Assembly: GCF_021531595.1 (NCBI RefSeq)
Contig: NZ_JADYUD010000003.1
Coordinates: 62,001 to 126,000 of the forward strand
Source: Fusobacterium perfoetens
GTDB taxonomy: Bacteria > Fusobacteriota > Fusobacteriia > Fusobacteriales > Fusobacteriaceae
Reading direction: 5' to 3'
Length of the DNA: 64,000 nucleotides
Part shown: piece after piece, positions 18,464-26,968 of the stretch
How the letters are laid out: the number at the start of each line of letters is the position of its first letter
Position numbering within the stretch: position 1 is the first letter of the stretch
Translations under genes and position numbers: made by a program
The notes under the pieces: generated by a model
The model's input: the letters and a program-made list of their open reading frames with translations, nothing else
The model's database searches: none
What the model was told of the DNA's origin: nothing

Positions 18464-19966
18464 TTAGTTAGGGTTTCTTTTGCTTCTTGCAATATTTTCT
18501 TTTACAATAAATCCTATTGTTATTACAAGAACTATAATAAATACAAGAGAAATAGGTCTCTTATAGAATATTGAAAGACTTCCTTGAGAAATTATAAGTG
18601 TTCTTCTTAAGTTTGATTCTGTAAGAGCTCCCAAAACAAGTCCTAATAATACAGGAATTGTTGAGAATTTAAGTTTTACAAGAATATATGCTATTATTCC
18701 AAATGCTATTGAAATATATAAATCAAACATTGAACTTTTTATTGAATATGAACCTGCAAAACAGAATACAACAATTATAGGTATCAATATTTCACTTGGA
18801 ATCTTTGTAACTTTTGCAAAGAAACCTGTTAAATATTTTCCTTGAATGTACATAAAAATATTTATAAATACAAGTCCAACCATTATTGCATAAAGAGTAA
18901 GTCCATGCTCTTGGAATAGATTAGGCCCCGGTGTTAACCCATTTGCCATAAGTGTTCCAAGAAGGATAGCAACTGCAGCATCTCCAGGTATTCCAAGAGT
19001 TAAAAGAGGAATAAGTGTTGCACCTGTAACAGCATTGTTTGCAGATTCTGCTGCTGCAATTCCATCTATTGAACCTTTTCCAAATTCTTCAGGATGTTTT
19101 GAAGTTTTTCTTGCTCTATCATAACTGAAGAATGAAGCCATTGAAGCTCCTGTTCCTGGAATGATACCAACTATAACACCAATGATTGATGATCTTAAAG
19201 CATGAGGAAACATTCTTTTATACTCAGCTTTTGTAAGTTTTCCTGTATCTTTTACAGATTCAAGGCTCATAGTGGTAGAAGCTTTAAAATCTTTACTTCC
19301 ATTTGAATTTGAAATTGTTTCAGAAAGAGCAAATAAACCTATAAGAACTATTACAAGATCAAAACCTGCATAAAGATTATAATTATTAAGAGTAAATCTA
19401 AATGTTCCACTTATAATATCCATTCCAACTGTTGAAAGGAAAAGACCTATACATCCTGAAATTATTCCTTTTGCCAGACTGTCTCCACTTACTCCAGCTA
19501 TTATTGAAAGTCCAAATACACAAAGAATAAATATTTCTGATGCTCCAAACTTTAAAGCAACTTTTGCAACTTGTGGAGCTAAGAATAATAGTACAAGAGC
19601 ACTGAATATTCCCCCAAAAGTTGAAGCTTCTAAAGCTATATTAAGAGCTTTTTTAGCAAGCCCTTTTTTTGCCATTGGATTTCCATCAAGCATTGTTGCA
19701 GCTGCATGAGGAGTTCCAGGAGTATTTATAAGAATTGCTGAAATAGATCCTCCATAACTTCCAGCACAATAAATCCCAAGTAAAAACATAAATGAATCAA
19801 TCGCTTCTAAGTTATAAGTGAAAGGAAGAAAAAGCACCAGACAAAGCATTACTGTTAAACCTGGAATACAACCAAATACTACTCCTGCAAGAAGACCTAG
19901 ATTCATATAAATAAAACTGCTAAGTTTAAAAAATTCAAAAAATCCATCTATAATATTTGCAATCAT
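18464..19966 (-). CDS. tctA: Tripartite tricarboxylate transporter large permease TctA
   Basis: 500-residue inner-membrane protein with about a dozen helices and the two family glycine-proline motifs (GCIPGLT near 32 and GIIPGTGA near 261). It forms the channel of a TTT secondary importer with TctB and the periplasmic binding protein TctC; known TTT substrates are mostly carboxylates. It is the last gene of the operon, 14 bases after tctB. The operon also holds a sulfatase, so the substrate may be an organic sulfate or the acid released from one. Confidence 0.9.
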   Translation of the reverse strand: MIANIIDGFFEFFKLSSFIYMNLGLLAGVVFGCIPGLTVMLCLVLFLPFTYNLEAIDSFMFLLGIYCAGSYGGSISAILINTPGTPHAAATMLDGNPMAKKGLAKKALNIALEASTFGGIFSALVLLFLAPQVAKVALKFGASEIFILCVFGLSIIAGVSGDSLAKGIISGCIGLFLSTVGMDIISGTFRFTLNNYNLYAGFDLVIVLIGLFALSETISNSNGSKDFKASTTMSLESVKDTGKLTKAEYKRMFPHALRSSIIGVIVGIIPGTGASMASFFSYDRARKTSKHPEEFGKGSIDGIAAAESANNAVTGATLIPLLTLGIPGDAAVAILLGTLMANGLTPGPNLFQEHGLTLYAIMVGLVFINIFMYIQGKYLTGFFAKVTKIPSEILIPIIVVFCFAGSYSIKSSMFDLYISIAFGIIAYILVKLKFSTIPVLLGLVLGALTESNLRRTLIISQGSLSIFYKRPISLVFIIVLVITIGFIVKENIARSKRNPN

Positions 19967-19980
19967 CTCTTTCCTCTCTT

Positions 19981-20433
19981 TTATGGCAGCTGTACAAGCA
20001 ATATATTTTTAAATATATAAGTTACAGCCATACATATAATAGTTACTATAATATAATATTTCCAATTTTTACATTTAAAAAATATAAGCATAGAATAACA
20101 ATAAACTATTGAAGCAATCATAAATCCTATTTTATTAAGAAGGAAAGCATAAGCTACAAGAAGTACACATACAACTGCTGCCCTTCCCTCTTCTTTAAGA
20201 TTTACTTCAACTTCACTCACTGGACGCTTTGAAATTAATTTTATAATATCTGAAACAAAAATAAACAAACTTGAAAAAAACATAAGTAAAACAATAAGTC
20301 TTGGAAAACTTCTTGAAGTTATAATCCCATCTGAATTTATAGGAATTTGCGAAGGAATTAGATACCACAATATCATTGAAAGAATGATAAAAATTGCTCC
20401 TCCTACAATATTTACTTTAATTTTGTATTTCAC
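19981..20433 (-). CDS. tctB: Tripartite tricarboxylate transporter small permease TctB
   Basis: 150-residue membrane protein with four predicted helices, the usual size of the small TTT subunit that works with TctA. Sequence conservation in this family is low; the assignment rests on topology and its place between tctC and tctA. A stem-loop (20463-20490) separates it from tctC, a common way to keep the binding protein more abundant than the membrane subunits. Confidence 0.8.
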   Translation of the reverse strand: MKYKIKVNIVGGAIFIILSMILWYLIPSQIPINSDGIITSRSFPRLIVLLMFFSSLFIFVSDIIKLISKRPVSEVEVNLKEEGRAAVVCVLLVAYAFLLNKIGFMIASIVYCYSMLIFFKCKNWKYYIIVTIICMAVTYIFKNILLVQLP

Positions 20434-20462
20434 TTGTTTTCACCACCTCAAATTTTAAAGAT

Positions 20463-20490
20463 GAGGGCGACTGCCTTTTCAGCCACCCTC
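20463..20490 (-). promoter_or_regulatory. Intercistronic stem-loop between tctC and tctB
   Basis: An 11-bp stem with two G-U pairs (20463-20473 with 20480-20490) lies after the tctC stop and is not followed by a T-run. It is better read as an mRNA-stabilising or partial-termination hairpin than as a full terminator. Confidence 0.55.
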
Positions 20491-20502
20491 TTTTAAAACA
20501 AA

Positions 20503-21471
20503 CTATTTTTTTATCATTTCGTAGAATCTTTTAGCTTTTTCAGTAGAGTCTTTTATATGTTTATCACATTCTTCAGGTCCAATAGGATCAAGAGTTAATC
20601 CTAAATTAGTTGCTGTTTCTTTAAATCCTGGTTCTTCAAATATTTGAAGAACAGCTTTATACATTTTATCAACTATAGCTGGATCAGTTCCTGCAGGCAT
20701 TAAAAGAATACATCTGTTTACTAAGAATGTATCATATCCATAATCTCCAACACATTCAAGATTATAAACTTCATCTTTTAATGGTTTTTCATCAAATACA
20801 ACAACTGGAGTTAAACGATTTGTTTTTACAAATTCTTTAGCAAGGGAAGCATGAGTAATTCCTATAACAGTATCTCCTGATAAAGTAGCTGTCATTGCTT
20901 CATTTGCACCATCAAAAGAAACACCTTCAAAATCTAATCCCATTTCACTTAAAAGAGCTGAAATCATAAGATATTCTGAAGAATTAAGACCTGCAACTGC
21001 AAATATTATTTTCTTATCTTTTCCATATTCTTTTAAATCTGCAAGAGATTTTACTCCAATTTTTGGATTAGCTACCATTACAAAGTTTGATTTGTAAATA
21101 TTAACTACTGGTGTAAATTGTTCCCACTTAAATGGAACAGGATTAAATAAAGGTCCTATTGCAAAGTTTCCTTCTCCTCCATAAATTAGTTTTACAGAAT
21201 TAGGTTTTTCACGAAGATATTCAGTAAGAGCAACTACTCCTCCAGCTCCAATTTTATTATCAGGAACAACAGGTTGTCCAAGATATTTTTGTCCATATTG
21301 AGCTAAAGCTCTGTTAGCTTGGTCTGCAAGACCTCCTACTGCCCAAGGAACTGTAATAATTACAGGTTTATTCGGCCAATTTTCTGCAGTTACTTTTTTA
21401 GCTGCAAAAGACGGTAAAGCTGTTACAAGTGCTAAAATACAAATTACTAATACTCTGAATATTTTTTTCAT
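20503..21471 (-). CDS. tctC: Bug/TctC-family periplasmic substrate-binding protein
   Basis: 322 residues with a signal peptide (cleavage after SFAA, near residue 24) and the Bug-family start WPNKPVIITVPWAVGGLAD. It captures the substrate in the periplasm and hands it to TctAB. The family binds carboxylates through conserved main-chain contacts, so the ligand cannot be read from sequence. It lies 48 bases after the sulfatase and is probably the most highly expressed gene of the operon. Confidence 0.9.
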   Translation of the reverse strand: MKKIFRVLVICILALVTALPSFAAKKVTAENWPNKPVIITVPWAVGGLADQANRALAQYGQKYLGQPVVPDNKIGAGGVVALTEYLREKPNSVKLIYGGEGNFAIGPLFNPVPFKWEQFTPVVNIYKSNFVMVANPKIGVKSLADLKEYGKDKKIIFAVAGLNSSEYLMISALLSEMGLDFEGVSFDGANEAMTATLSGDTVIGITHASLAKEFVKTNRLTPVVVFDEKPLKDEVYNLECVGDYGYDTFLVNRCILLMPAGTDPAIVDKMYKAVLQIFEEPGFKETATNLGLTLDPIGPEECDKHIKDSTEKAKRFYEMIKK

Positions 21472-21519
21472 AACTTCCTCCTGACTTTTGTTTTGTTTGT
21501 TTTATTTTGTTTATAAAAT

Positions 21520-23322
21520 TTATTTTCTTCTTGAAAGTAGATTTAAGAAATACATAATCATAGATTTTCTTTCTTCATCTACTCTTTCCTTTACAAATTC
21601 TTCAACAAATTTTTCTGTTATTAAAGAAATATTTTTAGCTTTTACTTCCTCTTTAAATTCCATTACAAGCTTATCTTTATCAGATGTTTTTACAAGATTT
21701 ATAAAAGCTGTAAGCTCATTTTTTGTATTTCCTTCCCATTCTAAAGAATCTTCCATATCTTTATCTATTGAATATTCTCTTTCAAATGTTTCTCTATAGT
21801 TTATTACATCCTCTCTTGTAACTTCTTTATCACATGAAAGTCCTATTCTTTCATATTGCTCACAAGGGGCATCGCTTTCTTTCATAAGTTCTCTCATAAG
21901 ATTTGCCATTCTTACTTCTGTATCAATATCAGTTATAGAATTTATCTGATGAGGATCTTTTTCTATATCAAAAAGCTGAGTTCCAAATCTATAGTGCTGA
22001 TTAAAGTTTTTAACTTCTATTTTCATTGTTCTGCAACCTTTTGTGAACGAGAAAGGTTCTGCTACTTCAAAATCTTTAAGTTCTTCTATGGAAAATCTTG
22101 ATTTTATATGTGTAGGCATAAGAGTATACTCATAAAGAGGAGCATTTGTATTTACTGCTTCACCTCTCATATACACATATTTTCCGTCTGTACAGTTTAT
22201 CTGATTTCCATGCCAACCAAAAATACAAGCTTCTCTTACTTTTTTATCATTTTCTATTGTTTCTCTTAAAGGTTTCCCCTGCATATCTTTTGGAATCTCC
22301 ATTCCGAAAAATTCAAGAACAGTAGGTGCCATATCTATCAGCTGAACTAAAGAATGTCTTGTCTCTCCTTTTTTCTTAGATCTTGGATCCCATATAAAAA
22401 GAGGAGTATTTACAAGTTCATTATATGCTGGCATCATATTTTTTGCCCACCATCCATGTTCTCCAAGAAGGAAACCATGGTCTGTACATACAATAAGCAT
22501 TGTATCGTCCCACATATTATATTTATCCATAAGATCTAAAACATTTCCAAGGCTTCTGTCACATTTTGAAAGAAGAGCTGCATACTTATATTTTAAATTT
22601 TCTACATCATCACTACTTTCAATTACAGGATGATAATCAGGCCAATCTAAATTTTTCTTTTTAATATGTTCCCCATAAAGTGCATCATATTCTTCAGGGA
22701 CAACATATGGTTCATGTGGATCAAAAGATTCTATCTGTAAGAACCAATTATCATCACTATGATTCTTTTCTATAAAGTCTATTCCTGCTTTAAATGTTCT
22801 TGACTGAGGATAATCTTTTTCTTCTTTAAATTCCTGACGGTTTACCCATTCCTGACGCCATATATCAGCAAGTTTTTCTCTTGAAGGAAGGAAAAGTCTT
22901 TGAGGTGCTTTTGCATCTTCAGGAATCTCAGGGAATTTTATCTGCCCTTTCCAAGGATCTCCTTCTTGTCCTCTTATCATTTCCCAGCTTGAAAATCTGC
23001 TGTGATATGTTGCTCCTCCGTCTGCCCAGTATAAATGATGATCTGTAGCAAGATGAGTATAAACTCCATTCATTTTTAAAATTTCAGGCATTGAATCATC
23101 AAATGGCTCTAAAGGTCCCCAGCTTCTATGAAGGAAATTATATCTTCCAGTATGAAGCTCTCTTCTTGCAGGCATACAAGGAAGACTTCCTGCAAAACAA
23201 TTATTAAATTTTACTGAATGTTCTGCAAGCCTTTGGAAATTTGGTGCTTTTATCCAAGAATTTCCATAAGGTGGAAGATAATTTTTATTCAATGAATCAA
23301 ACAATATCATTATTGTTTTCAC
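21520..23322 (-). CDS. Type I sulfatase (formylglycine enzyme)
   Basis: 600 residues of the alkaline-phosphatase/sulfatase superfamily, hydrolysing a sulfate ester. The core C-x-P-x-R modification motif is present with C49 (CMPARRELHTGR), so it needs conversion to formylglycine. Metal-site features include D9 and the TDHGFLLGEHG motif. No signal peptide is seen, so it is likely cytoplasmic and acts after import by the TctCBA system encoded just downstream. It starts at a GTG preceded by aggagg. No sulfatase-maturing radical SAM enzyme is encoded nearby. The substrate is unknown. Confidence 0.85.
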   Translation of the reverse strand: MKTIMILFDSLNKNYLPPYGNSWIKAPNFQRLAEHSVKFNNCFAGSLPCMPARRELHTGRYNFLHRSWGPLEPFDDSMPEILKMNGVYTHLATDHHLYWADGGATYHSRFSSWEMIRGQEGDPWKGQIKFPEIPEDAKAPQRLFLPSREKLADIWRQEWVNRQEFKEEKDYPQSRTFKAGIDFIEKNHSDDNWFLQIESFDPHEPYVVPEEYDALYGEHIKKKNLDWPDYHPVIESSDDVENLKYKYAALLSKCDRSLGNVLDLMDKYNMWDDTMLIVCTDHGFLLGEHGWWAKNMMPAYNELVNTPLFIWDPRSKKKGETRHSLVQLIDMAPTVLEFFGMEIPKDMQGKPLRETIENDKKVREACIFGWHGNQINCTDGKYVYMRGEAVNTNAPLYEYTLMPTHIKSRFSIEELKDFEVAEPFSFTKGCRTMKIEVKNFNQHYRFGTQLFDIEKDPHQINSITDIDTEVRMANLMRELMKESDAPCEQYERIGLSCDKEVTREDVINYRETFEREYSIDKDMEDSLEWEGNTKNELTAFINLVKTSDKDKLVMEFKEEVKAKNISLITEKFVEEFVKERVDEERKSMIMYFLNLLSRRK

Positions 23323-23360
23323 CTTATACCTCCTAATTAATAAATTTTATAAAATAATAT

Positions 23361-23366
23361 ATTATA
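23361..23366 (-). promoter_or_regulatory. Possible -10 element of the sulfatase operon
   Basis: TATAAT on the minus strand, 39 bases upstream of the sulfatase start. No good -35 is visible, which would fit a controlled promoter. Confidence 0.35.
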
Positions 23367-23487
23367 CCCTTTATTTTATGTATTTTTTGTATTATTTTAA
23401 TATTTATTTTATCATTTATAAACTAAATTTTAATTTCCTTGTTTTATTTATACCTCATTTATTTAAAAAAAGCAAACTTTTTTTGAT

Positions 23488-23512
23488 AATTATTAAATTT
23501 TTTTTAATAATT
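23488..23512. promoter_or_regulatory. AT-rich inverted repeat in the sulfatase/ROK intergenic region
   Basis: aattattaaa at 23488-23497 and its exact complement at 23503-23512 are separated by five T residues. It is a possible operator, but in such AT-rich DNA it may be chance. Confidence 0.3.
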
Positions 23513-23516
23513 ATTT

Positions 23517-23528
23517 TAAGAGCTCTTA
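23517..23528. promoter_or_regulatory. Palindromic operator candidate TAAGAGCTCTTA
   Basis: A perfect 12-bp palindrome just upstream of the ROK gene's extended -10 and overlapping its -35 position. It is a likely site for autoregulation by the ROK protein. Confidence 0.45.
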
Positions 23529-23545
23529 TATTTTCAAAAAAAATG

Positions 23546-23554
23546 TGCTATACT
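23546..23554 (+). promoter_or_regulatory. Extended -10 promoter of the ROK regulator gene
   Basis: TGC followed by TATACT (23549-23554), 33 bases before the ATG; the -35 position is weak and is covered by the palindrome at 23517-23528. Confidence 0.6.
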
Positions 23555-23586
23555 TTTATTATCAAAACATTTTGAAGGGAGAGACT

Positions 23587-24792
23587 ATGAAACAGCTTGA
23601 AAAATTAAAAATAAATAATATTATGTCCGTTCTTGAGTTTATGAGATTAAATGAAAATTGTTCTAAAAAATTCATATCTTCTTCAACGGGGCTTTCATCT
23701 ACCCTTCTTACAAATATCTGTAATCACTTAAAGGAAAAAAATTTAATTATAGAAGGAGATGTTCTTGCTTCAAATAGAGCAGGAAGAAAAGAAATAGCTC
23801 TTAATATAAATTACTCTCTAAAAAAGATAATAGGAATAAATATATCAAGTGAATATTGTGAAATAGTTATTTCTGACTTAAAACCATCTCTTCTTTTTTC
23901 AAAAAGAATTCCTACAAACCTCAAAGATGGAGATAAACTTATGGAATCTATTTTCAGCATAATATTTTCATATATGGAAAATAATTCTCTTTCTGTTAAT
24001 GATTTTGCAGGAATTGGAGTAAGTTCAAAAGGTACTACTGATGTTGAAAAAGGAATCATAGGAGAAGACTTCCTTGAAAAAAAATTAGAAATAAAAGAAC
24101 ATATAAAAGAAAAAATAAATCTTCCTGTTTTCATTGAAAACGATGTAAAAAGTTTATCTGTAGCACAGAATTTCTTTTTTCCTGAATATGATGATTTTTT
24201 TCTTATAAAATATACTATTCATGGAATTGGAGGAGCTCTTTTTAAAGATGGGACTCTTTATACAAATAAAGAAAATATAGTAGGAAGAATAGGGCATATT
24301 ATAATAGATCCTAAGGAGGACTATTGCCCTGTATGTAAAAGAAAGGGCTGCCTTGAAAGCATCATATCAATAAACAGAATAAAAAAAGAACTTGAAAAGA
24401 ATTTTAATAAAAAAGATTCTCCTGTTTTAGCAGAAGAACTTAATAACAGTTTTGGAAGTTTTAACATTAATAAACTTTTCTCAGCTTTTGAAAAAGGCTC
24501 TATACAAGTGAATAATATTTTAAGAAAAAGTGCTTCTCTTATGGCACAGTCTATTATAAACACATATGCTCTTACAGGAAGCAGTAATATTGTTCTTTAT
24601 GGAGATTTCTTTTCGTATAAATCATATATGTTCCTTCTTGAACAATATATAAAAGAATATCAACTCACTGAATTTTGGGATAAAATCACTTTAAGTAAAT
24701 TAAGTCCTGAACAAGAAACCCTTGCAAGTTGTGTTGTTGTTATTAAAAAAATCTTCTATGAAGAACTTAATAAATATTTTCACCTCATCTAA
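23587..24792 (+). CDS. ROK-family transcriptional repressor
   Basis: 401-residue regulator: an N-terminal winged helix (about 1-75) followed by a sugar-kinase-like ROK domain. The ROK zinc motif is present (GHIIIDP then CPVCKRKGCLES). Such proteins usually sense a sugar or sugar phosphate. I start it at the ATG at 23587 behind gggagag; the longer frame from 23545 lacks a ribosome site and overlaps the promoter. It is divergent from the sulfatase-tctCBA operon and is the likely regulator of that operon, which hints that the inducer is sugar-derived. Confidence 0.85.
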   Translation: MKQLEKLKINNIMSVLEFMRLNENCSKKFISSSTGLSSTLLTNICNHLKEKNLIIEGDVLASNRAGRKEIALNINYSLKKIIGINISSEYCEIVISDLKPSLLFSKRIPTNLKDGDKLMESIFSIIFSYMENNSLSVNDFAGIGVSSKGTTDVEKGIIGEDFLEKKLEIKEHIKEKINLPVFIENDVKSLSVAQNFFFPEYDDFFLIKYTIHGIGGALFKDGTLYTNKENIVGRIGHIIIDPKEDYCPVCKRKGCLESIISINRIKKELEKNFNKKDSPVLAEELNNSFGSFNINKLFSAFEKGSIQVNNILRKSASLMAQSIINTYALTGSSNIVLYGDFFSYKSYMFLLEQYIKEYQLTEFWDKITLSKLSPEQETLASCVVVIKKIFYEELNKYFHLI

Positions 24793-24814
24793 TTCTAAAA
24801 ATATTTTTAATATA

Positions 24815-24877
24815 ATAAGGGCTGCTGCATTTCTAATTTATAAAAATAAAATTTTATAGATTTGCAACAGCCCTTAT
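24815..24877. repeat. Short palindromic repeat, core-less relative of the element at 2293
   Basis: 63 bp with 15-bp arms (ataagggctgctgca, one mismatch) and the internal stretch taaaaataaaatttta found in the arms of the 2293-2502 element, but without its central core. It looks like an internal-deletion form and probably also terminates the two convergent genes beside it. Confidence 0.65.
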
Positions 24878-24887
24878 TTTAAAAAAT

Positions 24888-25229
24888 TTATTTTACAATT
24901 TCTTTTATCTTTTCTATAACTGATTCATCATATTTTACAGTTTCTGAAAAAAATGTATAATCATTATAATTTAATGCTATCTCTAGATATTTTTTTCCTT
25001 TTTCAATATACTCAAAGAAATTTATTTGATTTGTTTTTCTGTCTGTCATATTTGGAAACCATATTCCAAGCCATTTACATATATGGGAAACCTCAATTTC
25101 GTCAAATGAAAGCTGAATATATCTTTCTACTACAGATTCTTTTTCAGAGTCAGTCAAGGCAGCTCCAAAATTTTCATCAGCATGAATTATTTCCATATTT
25201 GTCAGTAATAATTTATTTTGTGTTGTCAT
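24888..25229 (-). CDS. Protein of unknown function
   Basis: 113 residues, acidic, no signal peptide or membrane segment, so probably cytoplasmic. The start is the ATG at 25229 after gagaggag; the frame can extend 14 residues further upstream but without a ribosome site. The middle has a WLGIWFPN stretch; I recognise no family. It is a single gene between the ROK regulator and the PP-loop gene. Confidence 0.5.
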   Translation of the reverse strand: MTTQNKLLLTNMEIIHADENFGAALTDSEKESVVERYIQLSFDEIEVSHICKWLGIWFPNMTDRKTNQINFFEYIEKGKKYLEIALNYNDYTFFSETVKYDESVIEKIKEIVK

Positions 25230-25397
25230 ATTACTCCTCTCCCTTTTCCCAAATCTCATCTTATTAAACAAAAATTTCTTTAAAATGTATATTTATAATT
25301 TAATTAATATATTTTAAGAAAAAATATATTTAATAATATACACTAATATTATACAAAATTTTTGCTTATTGATAAATATTTTTTTGCTTTTTATATA

Positions 25398-25421
25398 TGA
25401 AAAAAGGAGGCTTCCCTCCTT
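25398..25421 (-). terminator. Terminator of the hemW-yggS-sepF-PP-loop operon
   Basis: On the minus strand, aaggagg and cctcctt pair around a short loop and are followed by six T residues, just after the PP-loop gene stop. Confidence 0.75.
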
Positions 25422-25428
25422 AATCATA

Positions 25429-26433
25429 TCACTCCATTGTTACTTGATATTTTTTAATGTTCTCTTCCACAGCTTCTTTATCAATAATATCTACAGAAAC
25501 TGGTTTTTCATTAAAGAAAATTTCTATAGGCTGTTCACCTTTAAATTTACAGTATCTTGAAAAAAGATTTTTTGCAAATTCAATCTGTTCTTCTGAAAGC
25601 TCACCATATCCTAGAATATATGGACCTCCCACACCTTTTCCTCTTATAAACATAGAACCTGCATCTTTATATTTTACAATCTCGTCATTATCTTCTTTCA
25701 TTCTTCCTACAAAAAGATATTTTCTCTCTTCAAATCTAAAAAATCTACCTTTTTTTAGGAGATGGAATATTTTTGAACTTTCTTCATTAAGAAGTCCATC
25801 TTGTTCAATAAGTTTTAATCTTTTTGAATATCCAGGATCTGTTAAAAGGCATCCTCCTGCAGGAGTAGGATAGTCAACTATTCCCATTTGCTCTGCAATT
25901 TCTATTTGTCTTTTTCTGCTTCTTCCTTCTATATCAAGAAGTTTTTCTCTGTCAATAAGTCCTTCAAGTTCTGCTTTGCTAGGAGGAAGAAGTTTTGCTG
26001 ATAAAGGTCTTACTATTAAATCTTCCAATTTAGAAAGTCCTTTTACTTTTTCAAGAGCCTGATAGTTCTGAGACATAGGTCTTTGTCCTAAAACTTCTCC
26101 TGAAATAAGAAAATCTGCATCATACTTTTCTAAAAGCTCTCCAGCAAATTTAAACATAAGAGCATGACAATCAATACATGGATTCATGTTTTTCCCTCTT
26201 CCATATACTGGATTTTTCATCATTTCTATATGTTTCTGACTAAAATCAACATATTCTAGCTGTACCCCCAGCTGTTTTGCCATAGCTTCAGCCTTTTCAT
26301 TTTTTCCTCCGAAAAAATGAGAAACAAAGTTAAGTGCTATAACTTCAACTCCTTGATTTGTTATTAATTTTATTGCCAGAGCACTGTCAAGCCCTCCTGA
26401 AAATAATGCTAATGCTTTTACTTTTTTATTCAC
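25429..26433 (-). CDS. PP-loop ATP pyrophosphatase, tRNA-thiolation type (ThiI/MnmA-like)
   Basis: 334 residues. The PP-loop SGGLDSALA (13-21) binds ATP, and a CIDCHALM motif near 86 resembles the cysteine region of MnmA/ThiI-type sulfur transferases that activate tRNA uridines. The C-terminal third looks like the RNA-binding extension (NFACT-R-like) found in this subgroup. It starts at a GTG and is the last gene of the four-gene operon with hemW, yggS and sepF. The exact modification made is uncertain. Confidence 0.65.
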   Translation of the reverse strand: MNKKVKALALFSGGLDSALAIKLITNQGVEVIALNFVSHFFGGKNEKAEAMAKQLGVQLEYVDFSQKHIEMMKNPVYGRGKNMNPCIDCHALMFKFAGELLEKYDADFLISGEVLGQRPMSQNYQALEKVKGLSKLEDLIVRPLSAKLLPPSKAELEGLIDREKLLDIEGRSRKRQIEIAEQMGIVDYPTPAGGCLLTDPGYSKRLKLIEQDGLLNEESSKIFHLLKKGRFFRFEERKYLFVGRMKEDNDEIVKYKDAGSMFIRGKGVGGPYILGYGELSEEQIEFAKNLFSRYCKFKGEQPIEIFFNEKPVSVDIIDKEAVEENIKKYQVTME

Positions 26434-26456
26434 TAATTTTAACCCCTTCTATTTTC

Positions 26457-26960
26457 TTATAATTTTAAAAATGATTTTTCTTTTCTTTCGTTTTCTCCGT
26501 CAAAAAATACATTTATATTTTTTGGAACAGAAACATATACATTTTTACTGATCTCTATAAGCTTAGCTTCTTTTATACTCATAGCTCCACTTAAAAAATC
26601 TATTATTCTCTGAGCTGTTTCATTGTCAAGATGCTCAAGATTAAGTGTTACTGTTTTATCATCTTTTATATAATTTGCTATTTTTTTACAGTCTTCAAAT
26701 TTTTTAGGATCAATTATAACACTTTGATAAGCTGAAGTGTCCATTGTTTTTTCCTTTTCTCTTTCTTTTACTTTTTTCTCATTCTTAGATTTTTTAAAAA
26801 GCCCTTGAACTGGTTCAGACTGATTAGATTCTTCACCTGCATTTTTTTGAATGTCAATATCTATTATACCTGTATCTTCTGCTACTTCTTCTCCTTCTCC
26901 CATTCCAAGTATTTCTTTAAAACTTCTGAATTTACTTTTTAACTTTTCGTTATTGCTCAT
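26457..26960 (-). CDS. sepF: Cell-division protein SepF
   Basis: 167 residues. An N-terminal segment that could form the membrane-binding helix (about 1-20), an acidic/lysine-rich linker (about 25-75) and the C-terminal SepF domain (about 78-155) with FEDCKKIANYIKDDK and QRIIDFLSGA. SepF tethers FtsZ to the membrane at midcell. It sits directly after yggS, as in many Gram-positive division clusters. A second SepF-domain gene lies at 46865 in this window. Confidence 0.9.
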   Translation of the reverse strand: MSNNEKLKSKFRSFKEILGMGEGEEVAEDTGIIDIDIQKNAGEESNQSEPVQGLFKKSKNEKKVKEREKEKTMDTSAYQSVIIDPKKFEDCKKIANYIKDDKTVTLNLEHLDNETAQRIIDFLSGAMSIKEAKLIEISKNVYVSVPKNINVFFDGENERKEKSFLKL

Positions 26961-26968
26961 AACTCCTC

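Noticed and set aside
25457-25873. 138-codon open frame antisense to the PP-loop gene
   Set aside because: Shadow of the real gene; no start signal and no recognisable domain.
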